Source: Croceimicrobium sp965279135 | GTDB lineage: Bacteria > Bacteroidota > Bacteroidia > Flavobacteriales > Schleiferiaceae | Length of the DNA stretch: 64,000 nucleotides | Direction: 5' to 3' | Assembly (NCBI GenBank): GCA_965279135.1 | Contig: OZ257133.1 | Span: 2,170,001-2,234,000, forward strand | Part shown: positions 27,301 through 35,391 of the stretch, piece after piece | How positions within the stretch are numbered: the first letter of the stretch is position 1 | Layout: each line of letters begins with the position of its first letter | The notes under the pieces: model-generated | Database searches by the model: none | What the model was told of the DNA's origin: nothing | Seen by the model: only the letters and a program-made list of their open reading frames with translations | Translations under genes and position numbers: made by a program

Positions 27301-27792
27301 TTGAGAAAAGATTTGCAGCTCGAAACTCACATTAGCCGGACAAGAAACCGCGCTGCTATTTGACTGCACACTATTCACAGTTATCTCTAACTTATAAGCT
27401 CCAGGAATATCAATTGGATCTAATACATTAACTGCAGCCTGGACAACATTCCGCGGATCGACATTAAAATCAATTGCCTTGTTATAGAAAGCTACAGTAC
27501 TATTGCGACCAAATGCCTTCACTGTAGCATTTACAACCAAAGGATGGGTAAGACTAATGGGATCCGAATAGGCACGATCCAATACCAGGGCCACCCGTCC
27601 TAGATTCAAATTACAATCTGAACCTATGGCACTTACGTTGTATACAGGATCAGTGAGGGTTAAGGTACCAGAACCATTAATCGCAACATGATCAAATGAA
27701 GCGCTATAGTGGTTGTCCTTCGCAATGGAAGATTGGGAAGAAAGAATTAGTCCAAAAAGAACTATAAACCCAAGAAATTTTGAACGAAACAT
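18349..27792 (-). CDS. Giant exported Rhs/YD-repeat toxin with serine-hydrolase (lipase-like) tip
   Basis: About 3,147 aa from the ATG at 27792, which starts one base after the previous stop and gives a clean signal peptide (MFRSKFLGFIVLFGLILSSQ); an ATG at 27813 adds seven residues. After an N-terminal Ig-like region comes a DUF6443-type segment (QASRSFAEDAKSRESISYFD, YYDYLGRPAVQALPVPGES near residues 330-390). YD/Rhs repeats fill the last third (YNSLNQLIWQRTPDGGITEF, YTLYDELGRPIESGQI, FRYDASGNRIAKEV). The conserved core end is YYPFGMEMPE ... RLGRFFSLDPL ... AFSENRLLDAIELEGLE. The final ~219 residues are the variable tip, an alpha/beta hydrolase: FFIHGTTSSPDRW, nucleophile elbow TLIGHSHGGNVS (Ser near residue 3005) and a candidate catalytic His in WLDAHSF. 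The likely role is interbacterial killing by lipid hydrolysis. Confidence 0.85.
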   Translation of the reverse strand: MFRSKFLGFIVLFGLILSSQSSIAKDNHYSASFDHVAINGSGTLTLTDPVYNVSAIGSDCNLNLGRVALVLDRAYSDPISLTHPLVVNATVKAFGRNSTVAFYNKAIDFNVDPRNVVQAAVNVLDPIDIPGAYKLEITVNSVQSNSSAVSCPANVSFELQIFSQRINSAPTLTGLNLRHELHDSYADPSLITGTSTNTEYSAADFMLVKWDGIDYVEGYELEWTYVDIYLLNEGKFWKENKLEFASSDFENNASRVFVENGLEYRIPLLYDKGFLVYRMRAVYKDACDAEYLLYTDWTHQSCNGFINCFSSNYQLLAGHERNLNWQASRSFAEDAKSRESISYFDGSQRNRQSLAYVNSDANVVVSEQYYDYLGRPAVQALPVPGESKINFHEDFNQAGGNPYGPSNFDLNDGSCGVVIDAMDNNFGTARYYSSNNPNQNGANAYIPDAAGFPFSQVEYEPDQTGRIRRQGGVGSNYQLGSDHETKYYYGTPDQEELDRLFGTDVGFARFYKKQIVVDPNGQSTITYLDQTEKTIATALTGNVPGSLQALPGGVSTLTNYDMLAKDAVTDPDDEQDRNFRTQNGLGLEANYTLLQATSDNFDASYSLNIPPFTDACFNSGTAYSPVATTNFSVFDNNCLTELYNGSLVTGAYNTAATGNSVGSIVLPTLPNLAAGSYKINKNLQIDLEALENYANQYVLDANCLTPYSTFFDQAMTLLDASICDDMFDETPISTIDAYNDCVAQLGDPANYTPQEYADLLEDCMEAFSVPNIFDNIYEMMLEDVSPGGQYGFFSVDANGDFFSNDPLSVYNTNPTFTANDHPNVLPARLDNVTINYPGPGGSVSQTIALWDPAWADIMVSYHPEWAYYNNYMAEYRDKSKMSQGVNTIEYEYLLRLVNDWGDLSALNSYYKVHLASGSFDLITGWSSTNFPILDEDPYFTGTLSAKVNSQRTALIARLQNVDGNGNDLYNYAAKMARCSNWYGTDPCTITGAFNAGSSTLVKQREWAYLVSMYLRWKQAIIYDDANEEAIDLGGPGGKHVNIAIGENDFQPVHWFIQRYIKKTAATGMAWPTQLNSWAGVANEIELHSITGILTSLYAEKQRRVFFVDPYFDNQINETDPTNTSKEEEELYAETGLCPLAINLEAMVEDVLVNHNPVGILPLLGVDGFSIKLYELFKAAPANTAPFDPFQWRGTLPTTTNLAVDITNTGGLVTRLSLNFASSSAFNWLGLGTVYDIVRVRKIVPDASLNSGTLYGFVLEVELLSGGNTYVEVLNCTIDGYDLTNCSSVLTNISQANQLGSSFTQLFTLLAQTGTPQTPPTPPITDFTEVKTPSLDLLSGDYNNLFSQAVRKDLESLSGRAYSTYSWEPSSTSSTEFIINAGGGQLEYRLFFCSEPSWTDGFQNLDYYFRDLRPVDPANTPSCSIGFTPNFQVEVVRLTFGGGAPVSTSEVLFGYADIYDPNAPTLNGGNAGVVVSDINFGYVARPYQPDPGSYANCENNKDVRLRLQQFLNSAMPLNYSDGVYDGTAPDLLDESLYRQFVNSLTSFSTLSSTGAVFYIGEEYSQDPTMYFGTFYNGHGRIPTSNIIYNSETGTYSSGLDGSHGNDYGLYDCLVQMRFADASSPHSFGDVTAISNLQGLPGTYVDGLTTQFSALVLVNGNEWVEVIGESCFQISECKDCTEKPLRVPTNCADDYNDYLLHVQGPLGLELPSVEDYCSWGVTCLADYISYLQAFNITSETSPYFIPLSSFCNMDLGYYLNYYFNYMPTILGGGTPANFSSFLPGTYSNQFPLLDEFALAGVGNACVVAYSTYYSGDPNQLGIVDYCSEVGYEFPCPRLEFTPFPTWEVEGDPCGDMINEMATANALNAYNSYLSEIKEDFKLRYVEHILSSAWETFDRASSSTAVEHFMLYYYDQAGNLTRTVSPAAVKPIPNGSLASVKTARIAGNDFRPNHVAIDDSLFTTTYQYNSLNQLIWQRTPDGGITEFWYDNLGRIVLSQNAKQKLANKYTYTLYDELGRPIESGQINYTGNIPSLMMEVIEGGDWVSRLTAPAPDREEVTKTIYSNPSAFDMDLLNYYQQFNPNFDLDNLINRVALSSYYELITSSTSVTDYNHATFYSYDVHGNVKTLIQDFKAEFYIAGEEYHRFKRMDYDYDLVSGNVNRFIYQPGLQDQFIHKYSYDADNRIESVQTSRDGRTWELDANYEYLPHGPLSRKVIGSAEVQGQDFAYTLQGWLKSVNSSILHKNYDQGSDGVNNHTSRDAYSFSLHYNYDDYTPISSIAAPFQAHIKSGFYELYNGNIMAMATSFWDNTETPVKSHLNRYKYDQLHRLVETHSFYDQTGANLVEENNNFGHATHNNDYRVRLTYDANGNILTANRKGVQNGTGTQGMDNMTYNYTPYTNRLDYVRDLAPDGNYSMDADGQTAGNYDYDAIGNIVGNFKDEIETIDWTVNGNVKEVIRIVGSTLPAIKFRYDASGNRIAKEVNNSSAVTTTYYVRDASGNAVATYSKDPSDVIRLNELNIYGSDRLGLLNSEEPVLAPVVSSACAPALGSPSTLPVYSVYRYWEPCYLVGAVQEPISFLDVATGGGTEIVSIKAVSGSIVLESQSGTFLDGQTGNSVASLLIPSGQSRSISYSNSIEITPGSTYEISALTSHVVHDFGGKSQLVYQGATYQSDQKKYELKNHLGNVIATVEDYKYWKTFQEPSYIIDEDFTHANHFASYQPIGDAILGPNVPGSQFDINGQSPGDGVSRSFSMTAGCTYDLCVALGFEPLNGTLTIRIMDGATPIETIEVPEIGEYCFEGITVGTTKSYTLEIFSSDVDIIYLNQVRLRETCSVQELIADVWSSQDYYPFGMEMPERVFGGDYRFGFQDQEADNEFFNGGDAISFKYRIHDPRLGRFFSLDPLAKEYPHNSPYAFSENRLLDAIELEGLEAFFIHGTTSSPDRWNPKSVSTLMGLTNNKTAIKTFSWEDLDGLRNNSNDRYEAAKRLVEHIKANRVEGEEVTLIGHSHGGNVSIQAAKLFYQETGERVNLITIATPAYNTPKDGNPLMEDPNTALGKKSIFHHLQLFNEIDGVQGGLAGEDRFNLWGGDGTYIRTSGMIDVSDYYKSYEWLDAHSFDVEHPESIQKAIDNGQISPLRPVPQQNDNEGGN

Positions 27793-27793
27793 A

Positions 27794-28507
27794 TTAAAGC
27801 AGGAACAACTCATAATCAGCGAATTCTTTAGTTGGACGGAAATTTTGGGTATTGGTATCTATATAGTTGGACAGGCGCATCTTTTGCGAGACACCTTCAG
27901 GAATCTGATTCTGCCTTTTGAAGGAAATACTCATCCTTGGACTTAGCTCTATTGGAGGCTGTGGCCCGGAACTTCGAGCATCATAAACCATGGTTATTTC
28001 CAATAACTCTTCATTTTTCCCTATCCAAAAGAGAACCTGTTGAAAGGAGTTTGAATTAGGACTAAGTTGAAAGGACCAATAGTTGCCAAACTCTTTTTGA
28101 TCGGACCAATCCTCAACAGAAATCGTCCTGTTTCTAAGATCACCCATCGAACCTAAGCCCAATAAATCCTCTTGTTTGGCATTGGAATCATAGGCAATGA
28201 AGTTTTCAGACTTATCTACCTGAATCAATCCCTTAGGGCCGGAAAGGGTGGTCTGATCTTCAAATTCGAACAATAGAGATTGGAAATCCTTCTGAAGGGT
28301 ATAGTAGGCAACCTTCTGTTCTACTGGATCTTCGCTCTTGCCATCATAGTATTCAAATGCCAGCTCATAATAATTCAAGCTGCTAGATGCTAAATTCTTG
28401 ATGGATTGATCCACCATAGCTTGCCCTGATTGTGCTTGAACTGTCAAGCACGTTCCTAGGAATAACATTGCGATTGTTAGGAAACCTTTAAGCTTCAACT
28501 TTTTCAT
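27794..28507 (-). CDS. Exported 237-aa partner protein, LolA-like fold possible
   Basis: It has a signal peptide (LTIAMLFLGTCLTVQAQSG). The mature sequence (MVDQSIKNLASSSLNYYELA, VEQKVAYYTLQKDFQSLLFE, GPKGLIQVDKSENFIAYD, NEELLEITMVYDARS) has the strand pattern of LolA/LppX-like lipoprotein carriers, but I cannot confirm the family. Its ATG overlaps the stop of the 2,295-aa gene (ATGA), and the giant Rhs start follows its stop by one base, so it is firmly inside the operon. It may be a periplasmic chaperone or delivery factor for the Rhs proteins. This is an inference from context. Confidence 0.65.
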   Translation of the reverse strand: MKKLKLKGFLTIAMLFLGTCLTVQAQSGQAMVDQSIKNLASSSLNYYELAFEYYDGKSEDPVEQKVAYYTLQKDFQSLLFEFEDQTTLSGPKGLIQVDKSENFIAYDSNAKQEDLLGLGSMGDLRNRTISVEDWSDQKEFGNYWSFQLSPNSNSFQQVLFWIGKNEELLEITMVYDARSSGPQPPIELSPRMSISFKRQNQIPEGVSQKMRLSNYIDTNTQNFRPTKEFADYELFLL

Positions 28508-31500
28508 CTCAAGAGATTTTGACGGTTTTCTTGTATGGTTTCAATTCCTCGCTCAGTCTCCTTCTTAACCCTAACCAGATTACCCTCTTGGTCGTATTCG
28601 TAGAATGAAGCGTAGTTATTGTCATCTAGCTGAGCGGTAAGCCTTCCGGTCGTTCGATCATATACATTGGCAGTCATAACCCCGTCTTTGGGGTAAATAC
28701 GTAGATCATCGACATAGATGGTACCGGAAGTAGTCTTTTCAACAACGAGTTGAAGGCTATGAGCCTGGTCTGAAGGCCAAACTTCAAAATCCTGCACTAC
28801 CTGTTGCCAACCATTGATAGCGGGATAGACAGCCACAACGGTATTCTGCTTAATCATCGAATTAGACGGTAGCATTGGCTGGCCACCAGGATCTAATGAC
28901 TTCAAGTCGATCTTGACTTCTCCAGGGTTAAGATCAAGGTCATCCGCCTTGACCCAATAACTCATTCTGAAGTAGTCTACTTCAGGTATCTCATCAGTCT
29001 TAACCTGCAGGAAAGTGCCTAACTTCTCTTTTTCCTTCATGTAGTAAAGGAAAGGAACCGGCGAATTGCCTTGGTTAAAGTTTCGAGCAGCGTAGTATGG
29101 GTAATAGACTTGCGCTAAAACACTACTTGCTGAACTCTGGCTGTATGAACTCTTCCCGGTATGTTTCTCAGAGTTCACAAAGGCGTTTTGAGTGCCATTT
29201 CTGAAAACAAAATACTTCTCTCTTTCGTCAGAGACATCATCATAGAAGTCCCAGGAATCAGCTTCAAAATCGAGACTCAAGAATTCGCCATAGGAAATGT
29301 TCTGGCCTGATACTTTAATGTTCTTGAGATTATCCGGTTGAGCAACAGAATAAATGCCATTTGGATCTGCTGCCTCCACTTGCTCTCCGATTGGCTCAAT
29401 GAAAGTACTTTCGCCACCGTAAAGCCATGGGCCTAATGGTTCATTTACAGCCCAATCGTCATCTAGACTACTGTAGGTCCAAAATGGGACAAGATTATAT
29501 TCTCCTGAATATTTCCCATTTCTGAATCTTCGATCCACTTTTGGAATGTAATTTGCCTTCGGAAGCCATTTACCACGTGCGCCATTGACATAAGGGTTGT
29601 AATAGGTTAGGGTGGAGTTTACATTAGGTGCGACATTTACATATTGCCAGGTCTTTATCTGTCCATAAATTATGTCCTTGCTATGTCCTCCTCCTGATGG
29701 CCCATTACCCGCTCTGAAGTTATTTCCATCATCTGGAGATATAAGATCAAATTGTGGATATTGACTCAATCCTACTCCACGATAAAAATTACTGAATCGA
29801 CAAGGGGGAGTATGTCCACCCGCACGTGAAAACCTGCCTGAAAAATGAACATTGCCATATTGCCACTCATTACCAGTTCTGGAAGTATAAGGACTGCCTG
29901 GAGGAATTGCCGAATGCCACTGGAGTGCATCTCTATCAAATTCAACATCTAAAACGAAAATTCCAGTAATACCCACATCAAGGTTACCATTAGGTAAAAA
30001 CTCTTTTTCACAGAGATTTGTAACCAGAGAAAATGAAAGGCCAATACATTGATCGAGACTTATAGTAATATCGCAAATTCCTATGGTGTGCAAAGAGTTA
30101 GGAGGATCAACCCTTTGTTTCCAATCTACCTCTATCTGCACTAAGCTCTGGCTAGGATCTCCATTTACAGTCTTAATACCATTGGGCGCAAAACCATCAG
30201 GGCTTGAACAACCATATAAATTCTGACAAAAGGAGCTAAAATCGGTAGCACTTACAGGATTATTTGTTGCATTTATGAGATGAGTTTCATCGAGAATTAC
30301 AGGAGCATCTAACCAGGAATTTGTAGCTAGACAGTCTAGAAAATCCCTAAGAAAATTCTCAACGCTATTGCGTAATGCCTGATCAAGCACTAAACTCCAG
30401 CTCTCGTGACTAGGTAGGGTTTCAATAACATCCGCATACTGACGGGCCTGCCATTCATTAGAATAGGTCTGAGCACTTGCGGATAGCACTTTTTGAGCCG
30501 AATTAGATCCATCACCGAACTCAATATACTTCACACCTAGAGCGTCATTCGTTTGAATTGGGGACTCCTTAAGAGTTAAAGAACCTACATTGGTTAGTTT
30601 ATTAGCATATCCGGATTCGATCACTTTGATTTCAACCGGTTCTTGATCTAAACTCTGATAAGACAAGAATTCATGGGTATTTCCTCCTTGCGGTGAATAA
30701 GATCCACCAGGAATTGGCTCACCATTTTTGTCGATTAAGAATAAGCCAGTCTCCACTACCTCTAAAGCATTGGTGTAGGTGTTCTTAATTACCCAACCAA
30801 TCACCTTGTTCATTGCCTGATTATCCGGTGTTATGAGCACCTTATCCCCTTCTCTGAATCGCTCAAAAGCAGCATTTCCTTCTATCAGGAAAGGTTGTTC
30901 GAATGCCAATGTGGTGTTATGAGTATACTGCTCATTCTGGTAGGCTCCACCCATGTCCTTATAAGCGAAATGGGCCGGATAATCAAAATTATAGACCTCC
31001 TCATCAAATCGATCATTTACCTTGGTAAGTACTACCTGACCTGTCTTTGCATCCCATAAAAGGTTCTCTGTTTCGCTGGTTGCCTCTTCATTGTGAACCA
31101 CTGTTCTTTTAAGAATACCAAAAGTGTTAACCACTTTAGTGGTCGCGACACTACGGTACTTTCTGGTAAACTTCTTATAAGACGGTATCGCGGTGGGTAT
31201 GGCAATAGGAATAATTCCTAAGAAAAAGCCATCAAAATTGACTTGAACCCCTACAGAATTAGATTGCGACTCCATATGCCTGAAGTCATTAACCAAATCG
31301 TACTCCACGCCGATCTCAAGGTTCTCCGAAATCGTATTATCGTCATGAAGCAAGGGAACAATGTTGTTAAGTCTACCTTGTGAAGTCCGATAGTGATATT
31401 CAACCCCGGATTGAGGGTGTTTTGCATTTTGCGCATAAACCCACTCCGCCTTTGGTTTACCATGCATATCGTTCTTAATCACCGTCAAACCTTGCCCGGT

Positions 31501-34500
31501 GGTTAAGTATTCCTTGGAAGAAAACTTTAAGAAGGATGATATCTTAGACGGCTTTTCTAAATCCTCTTCCAATGGAGTGCTCTTAATTATCGTAGGAAAG
31601 TCCTTTGCTGTATAATACTTCTTTACTGTTTTTCCATTGCCATGGTTCGATGCATTTGCAGGAATGATGTCCTTTATTTCTACATGACGATACCCAATGG
31701 AAGGCGATGGAAAGAAGGACTCGCCCATTGGTCCTTCTTGGTATCGACCAGGTACATACAGATAATCTTCTTTCTCAAATTGATGAGAATTTGCTTTCCT
31801 GGCCAGGGTAGGCATTCTGAAAGGATTCTCCTCGGAACCAATTGTGGGCTCATAACTTGCCACTCCACTGGATCTACCATTTGGTAATTGGTAAGAATAC
31901 TCCTTTCCATACACAGCTTCGTTTCCTCCCGCCATGGTATCCCAAGAATCACTTATAGTGATCTTTCGCACCCTTACATCACCGCCGAGCTTTTTAAAAG
32001 TAGGATTAGTCACCCTTACCCAAGCTTGATCCTTGACAAAGAATTTAGCATACCCCTTTTGCCTTAGGGTTCCATTAGCTCCAAAAATGAATTCAAAGTA
32101 GGAGCTGAAAGAATCAAAAAGTTCTGTGAACACATCTTTTAAATTGACATTTCCAGGATCCTCGCTAGTAGAGATAGGGTTGATACTGTAGGCTAGTTCA
32201 GAGTTGTAAATCCGGAGGTAGTTCCATGCCTTAACCGATATAGGGTTAGCATTAGGCAGGACATTCGCTTTGTCTCCAGTTTTGATGTTCTTGATTTTGA
32301 TATAGGCGTATTCATTATTCTGACCTGGCACAAAACCCACTTCTTCTACAATTGCATAACCATTAATCCAATCGTAGTCGTATTCGCTAGTCCTTTTAGT
32401 AAGTCGGACCTTGAACTTAAAATAGATCGGATCCTTACCGATATCCTTGAAGTATTTTAGCTTTAAGCTATCCAGGTTATCATCAGAGTCAATGGCATCT
32501 ACCTTCACATAGAGGTGATTGTTTGGAGTTTTTCCATCGTAAAGCTTGTAACTTGGAAAGGCAGGGTTAAAACCGTTGGGAGATAAGCCCATTCCTAAAA
32601 CTTCGAGCATCTCCATTGCTCGTTTATCCTGAACAAAGGCATAGTCATCCGATTCATAGTCCACTTGGATTACACCTCCACTCGGAACCTGGATATCAGT
32701 GAGACTCCAGGCCGCTTTGTAAACATCTGCCAAAGCTTTGTCTTGTGTAGTATAGGGATCATCTGATCTTTTGGGTAAAAGATTTTGGCCACATCCCTGA
32801 TCATTAGGACTATAGGACCCCCAACGGTCGTAGGCCTTCAAATCGTAATCCGGATTAGCCCCATCATTATCAAGACCATCATGGTTTAAATCACCATAGG
32901 TAAAGGCATAAGCGTTTGCTCTGGAAAGATGGGAACCACCATAGGTGAAGAAAACCTTTTCTAAGGTTAGCTTACCCTGCCCTGTTGAACTATGGTTATC
33001 AATGTTTTTACATAGGTTATATCCATATCTAAAATGAACGGTTTTAACCGGAACTGCATCGACACCATTGCGATCATAGTCATCTTTAGTATAAAGATTT
33101 ATACTGTCCAATTTTTGCATAGATGCGGAAAGTGCCTGGTCAAATCCTCCCTTCTCATCCTTAACTCCTTTTGCATCATCTCGATCGGTAGTATGAAAAA
33201 TCGCTACATGAGTTCTGCTTTCGATCTTTGACAAATACTTCAGCTCTTTCTCACCATAGGAATAGTGTGCTCGGTCATCATATTTTTTAGACTGCATAGC
33301 GGGATCATGATTGGCTCGATGACGGTTAAATGGAATTCTCCACTTGTAGTTGTTTACGGTACTATATTCAAACTTGAAGTATGTTCCTAAATCTCCAGGA
33401 GAAGGTCCCGGAGTTTGATCGAAATCAGAATAATCCTCAGATAAAATCTCGGTGAGCATATAGGAGTGAGCATACGAAGGAGTGGTAACGCTCTGGTAAA
33501 AATTATCCTGCCCACGATCATTATCCAGAGAAGCGTCTTGGTCTGTATAGCGTACTAAGCCTGAAGCGCAATCTACTGGTCTACCGCTTACATTGAAAGT
33601 TACATCCTTACTTACCTTATTATATACTGGGAGCCCGTAAACATATCGGCTGCCATCCGTCTTCGCTACAACAAACTGACCAACATGATGATTTTTGGCT
33701 ACCTGGGAACCCAGATTAGCCATTGAAGTACTTCCTGCATAATAACCGCCAGCATCAACGTAATCAGCTAACTCGCTAATTGTAAAAGCTGAAATCTGCG
33801 TACTGCGATTTACCCGATGATCTCTCATAGCAGGACCGAAGGAATGGGTAGTATAATCGTTGTAGGCAAATTGTTGAGAAGCACGAACCCCGTAGCCCGA
33901 ACCGGTTAAATCAACTCGCAGTGCCTCTTTGCCATGAACTTTACTCTTCCACCAATTAGACTTGGATCCTGCGGCGGTGCGAATATCCGCACCCATATCA
34001 CCAACCATTGCGAAATAGGCCTTTTGCTGAATTTGATTGGCATTGGTTGATTGAAACCCCATCGCATCAGCATCATTAAAGGAGGTCCAGGGGCCCGAGA
34101 AAGAAGGTGTATAGTTACCTTTTACATTTGCTCCCGTCTTGACAGCATTTGCAATTGATAACTCTAATTCTGCGGATCCAGAAAAACTTAAATTATGCAC
34201 AAGTGGATCTTGTACGTATCCCAAATCGGAACGGTAGGCCCTGAACATACCGCCGATGCCCTGACCGGAAATACTGTAAAGGTCATGAGTTAGATTAGTT
34301 ACCGGAAGGTTAGTAGTATACTTTGTAAAGGAACCATCCTTCTCGCGATTAAAATCCATACTCGCATTTTCAGTACTCAAAGCATCTTCTAGATTTAAAT
34401 AGCCAAAAGATGGGGAAGCAATGGAGTTAGTCGTTAAATCCTGGTAATCATAGGTACCCGTCATATCGAAACTGGGAGTTCCTCCCATAAGCTCTACTCC

Positions 34501-35391
34501 AGCCTTGAACGTACCAGAGATATTCCCTGAAGTATAAGGTAAGGTATATTGTGGGGTATAGGTTGTTGGGGAGTATGTGGTATGACTGTATCCTACACCA
34601 AACAGCTGGGAGAGATACTTTCGATACCTTTTATCCACATCCTTAAATGTCGGGGCAATACTAACTCCTAAAGTCTGGCTCTTGAAACCCATGCGCGAGT
34701 TGGTATTTAAACTGTAATTCGCATTTAGAGCCAAATCATCGCCGAGCAAATTAGCTGAAAAGGAAACAGAGGGAGAAATATCCAATCCATCATTGCTACT
34801 TGCCACATAATTCAAACCCAAACCAATGGTAGCCCAGTTCTCAGCACCGGGGAATGGAAAACTTCCGTCGGCTCCCCAAGTGCGATCTACCCCTATACCA
34901 GTGTAGTTATTGTACTTTAAAATGTAGCCCTTTGATACCGATAAGTCAAATGGCTCAAAACCAAATAGCTCTAGTCCAAAATTCCCAGCGAATGAAAATG
35001 TCTCATTGCGTTTCTTGTTTATGGTGGTTGTTACCTGGTCTCCATTAAACTCATCCGGCAAACCGCGCTTGCTTCGATTAATCATACCGGGGGCTAAATT
35101 CCATCCGAGACCAACCCACGAAGCTTCTTGATCCATAGTAATCCCAGAAGAATAGGAAAGATTTAAGGGGTAGCCACCAACGTCCATCAAAGGAATATTA
35201 TAGCTAAAATCCCCAGTAAAAGGATCCACCATATCATTCATTTCAAACGGCTGAAAGCTCTGGACCTCCGGTTGGCTAGGACCACCCGTTAAGGCCCAAG
35301 AAGTACTTGGAGCAAAGAGTTGAAATGCAAAAGCCCAGAGACAAACCTGGGATACAAATTTTAGCGAGCGTTTATTCCGAATCATAGTCAA
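28504..35391 (-). CDS. Giant exported SpvB/YD-type Rhs partner protein (2,295 aa)
   Basis: It has an N-terminal signal segment (SLKFVSQVCLWAFAFQLFAP), then an Rhs/SpvB-like opening (FTGDFSYNIPLMDVGGYPLN, SWVGLGWNLAPGMINRS) typical of the large Bacteroidota proteins that precede Rhs toxins and of TcB-type components. The middle carries long beta-rich, Tyr- and Asp-rich stretches. A carbohydrate-binding-like region occurs near residues 2080-2230 (YFRMSYWVKADDLDLNPGEV ... SGTIYVDDLRIYP). It ends with a YD repeat (VYDRTTGRLTAQLDDNNYAS, YEYDQEGNLVRVKKE). It has no toxin tip of its own. It overlaps the genes on both sides. By analogy to ABC toxins it could form a shell with the 3,147-aa protein. 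Confidence 0.8.
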   Translation of the reverse strand: MTMIRNKRSLKFVSQVCLWAFAFQLFAPSTSWALTGGPSQPEVQSFQPFEMNDMVDPFTGDFSYNIPLMDVGGYPLNLSYSSGITMDQEASWVGLGWNLAPGMINRSKRGLPDEFNGDQVTTTINKKRNETFSFAGNFGLELFGFEPFDLSVSKGYILKYNNYTGIGVDRTWGADGSFPFPGAENWATIGLGLNYVASSNDGLDISPSVSFSANLLGDDLALNANYSLNTNSRMGFKSQTLGVSIAPTFKDVDKRYRKYLSQLFGVGYSHTTYSPTTYTPQYTLPYTSGNISGTFKAGVELMGGTPSFDMTGTYDYQDLTTNSIASPSFGYLNLEDALSTENASMDFNREKDGSFTKYTTNLPVTNLTHDLYSISGQGIGGMFRAYRSDLGYVQDPLVHNLSFSGSAELELSIANAVKTGANVKGNYTPSFSGPWTSFNDADAMGFQSTNANQIQQKAYFAMVGDMGADIRTAAGSKSNWWKSKVHGKEALRVDLTGSGYGVRASQQFAYNDYTTHSFGPAMRDHRVNRSTQISAFTISELADYVDAGGYYAGSTSMANLGSQVAKNHHVGQFVVAKTDGSRYVYGLPVYNKVSKDVTFNVSGRPVDCASGLVRYTDQDASLDNDRGQDNFYQSVTTPSYAHSYMLTEILSEDYSDFDQTPGPSPGDLGTYFKFEYSTVNNYKWRIPFNRHRANHDPAMQSKKYDDRAHYSYGEKELKYLSKIESRTHVAIFHTTDRDDAKGVKDEKGGFDQALSASMQKLDSINLYTKDDYDRNGVDAVPVKTVHFRYGYNLCKNIDNHSSTGQGKLTLEKVFFTYGGSHLSRANAYAFTYGDLNHDGLDNDGANPDYDLKAYDRWGSYSPNDQGCGQNLLPKRSDDPYTTQDKALADVYKAAWSLTDIQVPSGGVIQVDYESDDYAFVQDKRAMEMLEVLGMGLSPNGFNPAFPSYKLYDGKTPNNHLYVKVDAIDSDDNLDSLKLKYFKDIGKDPIYFKFKVRLTKRTSEYDYDWINGYAIVEEVGFVPGQNNEYAYIKIKNIKTGDKANVLPNANPISVKAWNYLRIYNSELAYSINPISTSEDPGNVNLKDVFTELFDSFSSYFEFIFGANGTLRQKGYAKFFVKDQAWVRVTNPTFKKLGGDVRVRKITISDSWDTMAGGNEAVYGKEYSYQLPNGRSSGVASYEPTIGSEENPFRMPTLARKANSHQFEKEDYLYVPGRYQEGPMGESFFPSPSIGYRHVEIKDIIPANASNHGNGKTVKKYYTAKDFPTIIKSTPLEEDLEKPSKISSFLKFSSKEYLTTGQGLTVIKNDMHGKPKAEWVYAQNAKHPQSGVEYHYRTSQGRLNNIVPLLHDDNTISENLEIGVEYDLVNDFRHMESQSNSVGVQVNFDGFFLGIIPIAIPTAIPSYKKFTRKYRSVATTKVVNTFGILKRTVVHNEEATSETENLLWDAKTGQVVLTKVNDRFDEEVYNFDYPAHFAYKDMGGAYQNEQYTHNTTLAFEQPFLIEGNAAFERFREGDKVLITPDNQAMNKVIGWVIKNTYTNALEVVETGLFLIDKNGEPIPGGSYSPQGGNTHEFLSYQSLDQEPVEIKVIESGYANKLTNVGSLTLKESPIQTNDALGVKYIEFGDGSNSAQKVLSASAQTYSNEWQARQYADVIETLPSHESWSLVLDQALRNSVENFLRDFLDCLATNSWLDAPVILDETHLINATNNPVSATDFSSFCQNLYGCSSPDGFAPNGIKTVNGDPSQSLVQIEVDWKQRVDPPNSLHTIGICDITISLDQCIGLSFSLVTNLCEKEFLPNGNLDVGITGIFVLDVEFDRDALQWHSAIPPGSPYTSRTGNEWQYGNVHFSGRFSRAGGHTPPCRFSNFYRGVGLSQYPQFDLISPDDGNNFRAGNGPSGGGHSKDIIYGQIKTWQYVNVAPNVNSTLTYYNPYVNGARGKWLPKANYIPKVDRRFRNGKYSGEYNLVPFWTYSSLDDDWAVNEPLGPWLYGGESTFIEPIGEQVEAADPNGIYSVAQPDNLKNIKVSGQNISYGEFLSLDFEADSWDFYDDVSDEREKYFVFRNGTQNAFVNSEKHTGKSSYSQSSASSVLAQVYYPYYAARNFNQGNSPVPFLYYMKEKEKLGTFLQVKTDEIPEVDYFRMSYWVKADDLDLNPGEVKIDLKSLDPGGQPMLPSNSMIKQNTVVAVYPAINGWQQVVQDFEVWPSDQAHSLQLVVEKTTSGTIYVDDLRIYPKDGVMTANVYDRTTGRLTAQLDDNNYASFYEYDQEGNLVRVKKETERGIETIQENRQNLLR

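Noticed and set aside
28504..35391. A second variable toxin tip on the 2,295-aa protein
   Set aside because: It ends in ordinary YD-repeat sequence with no core-end motif or foreign domain, and the next gene is an exported partner rather than an immunity-type gene.
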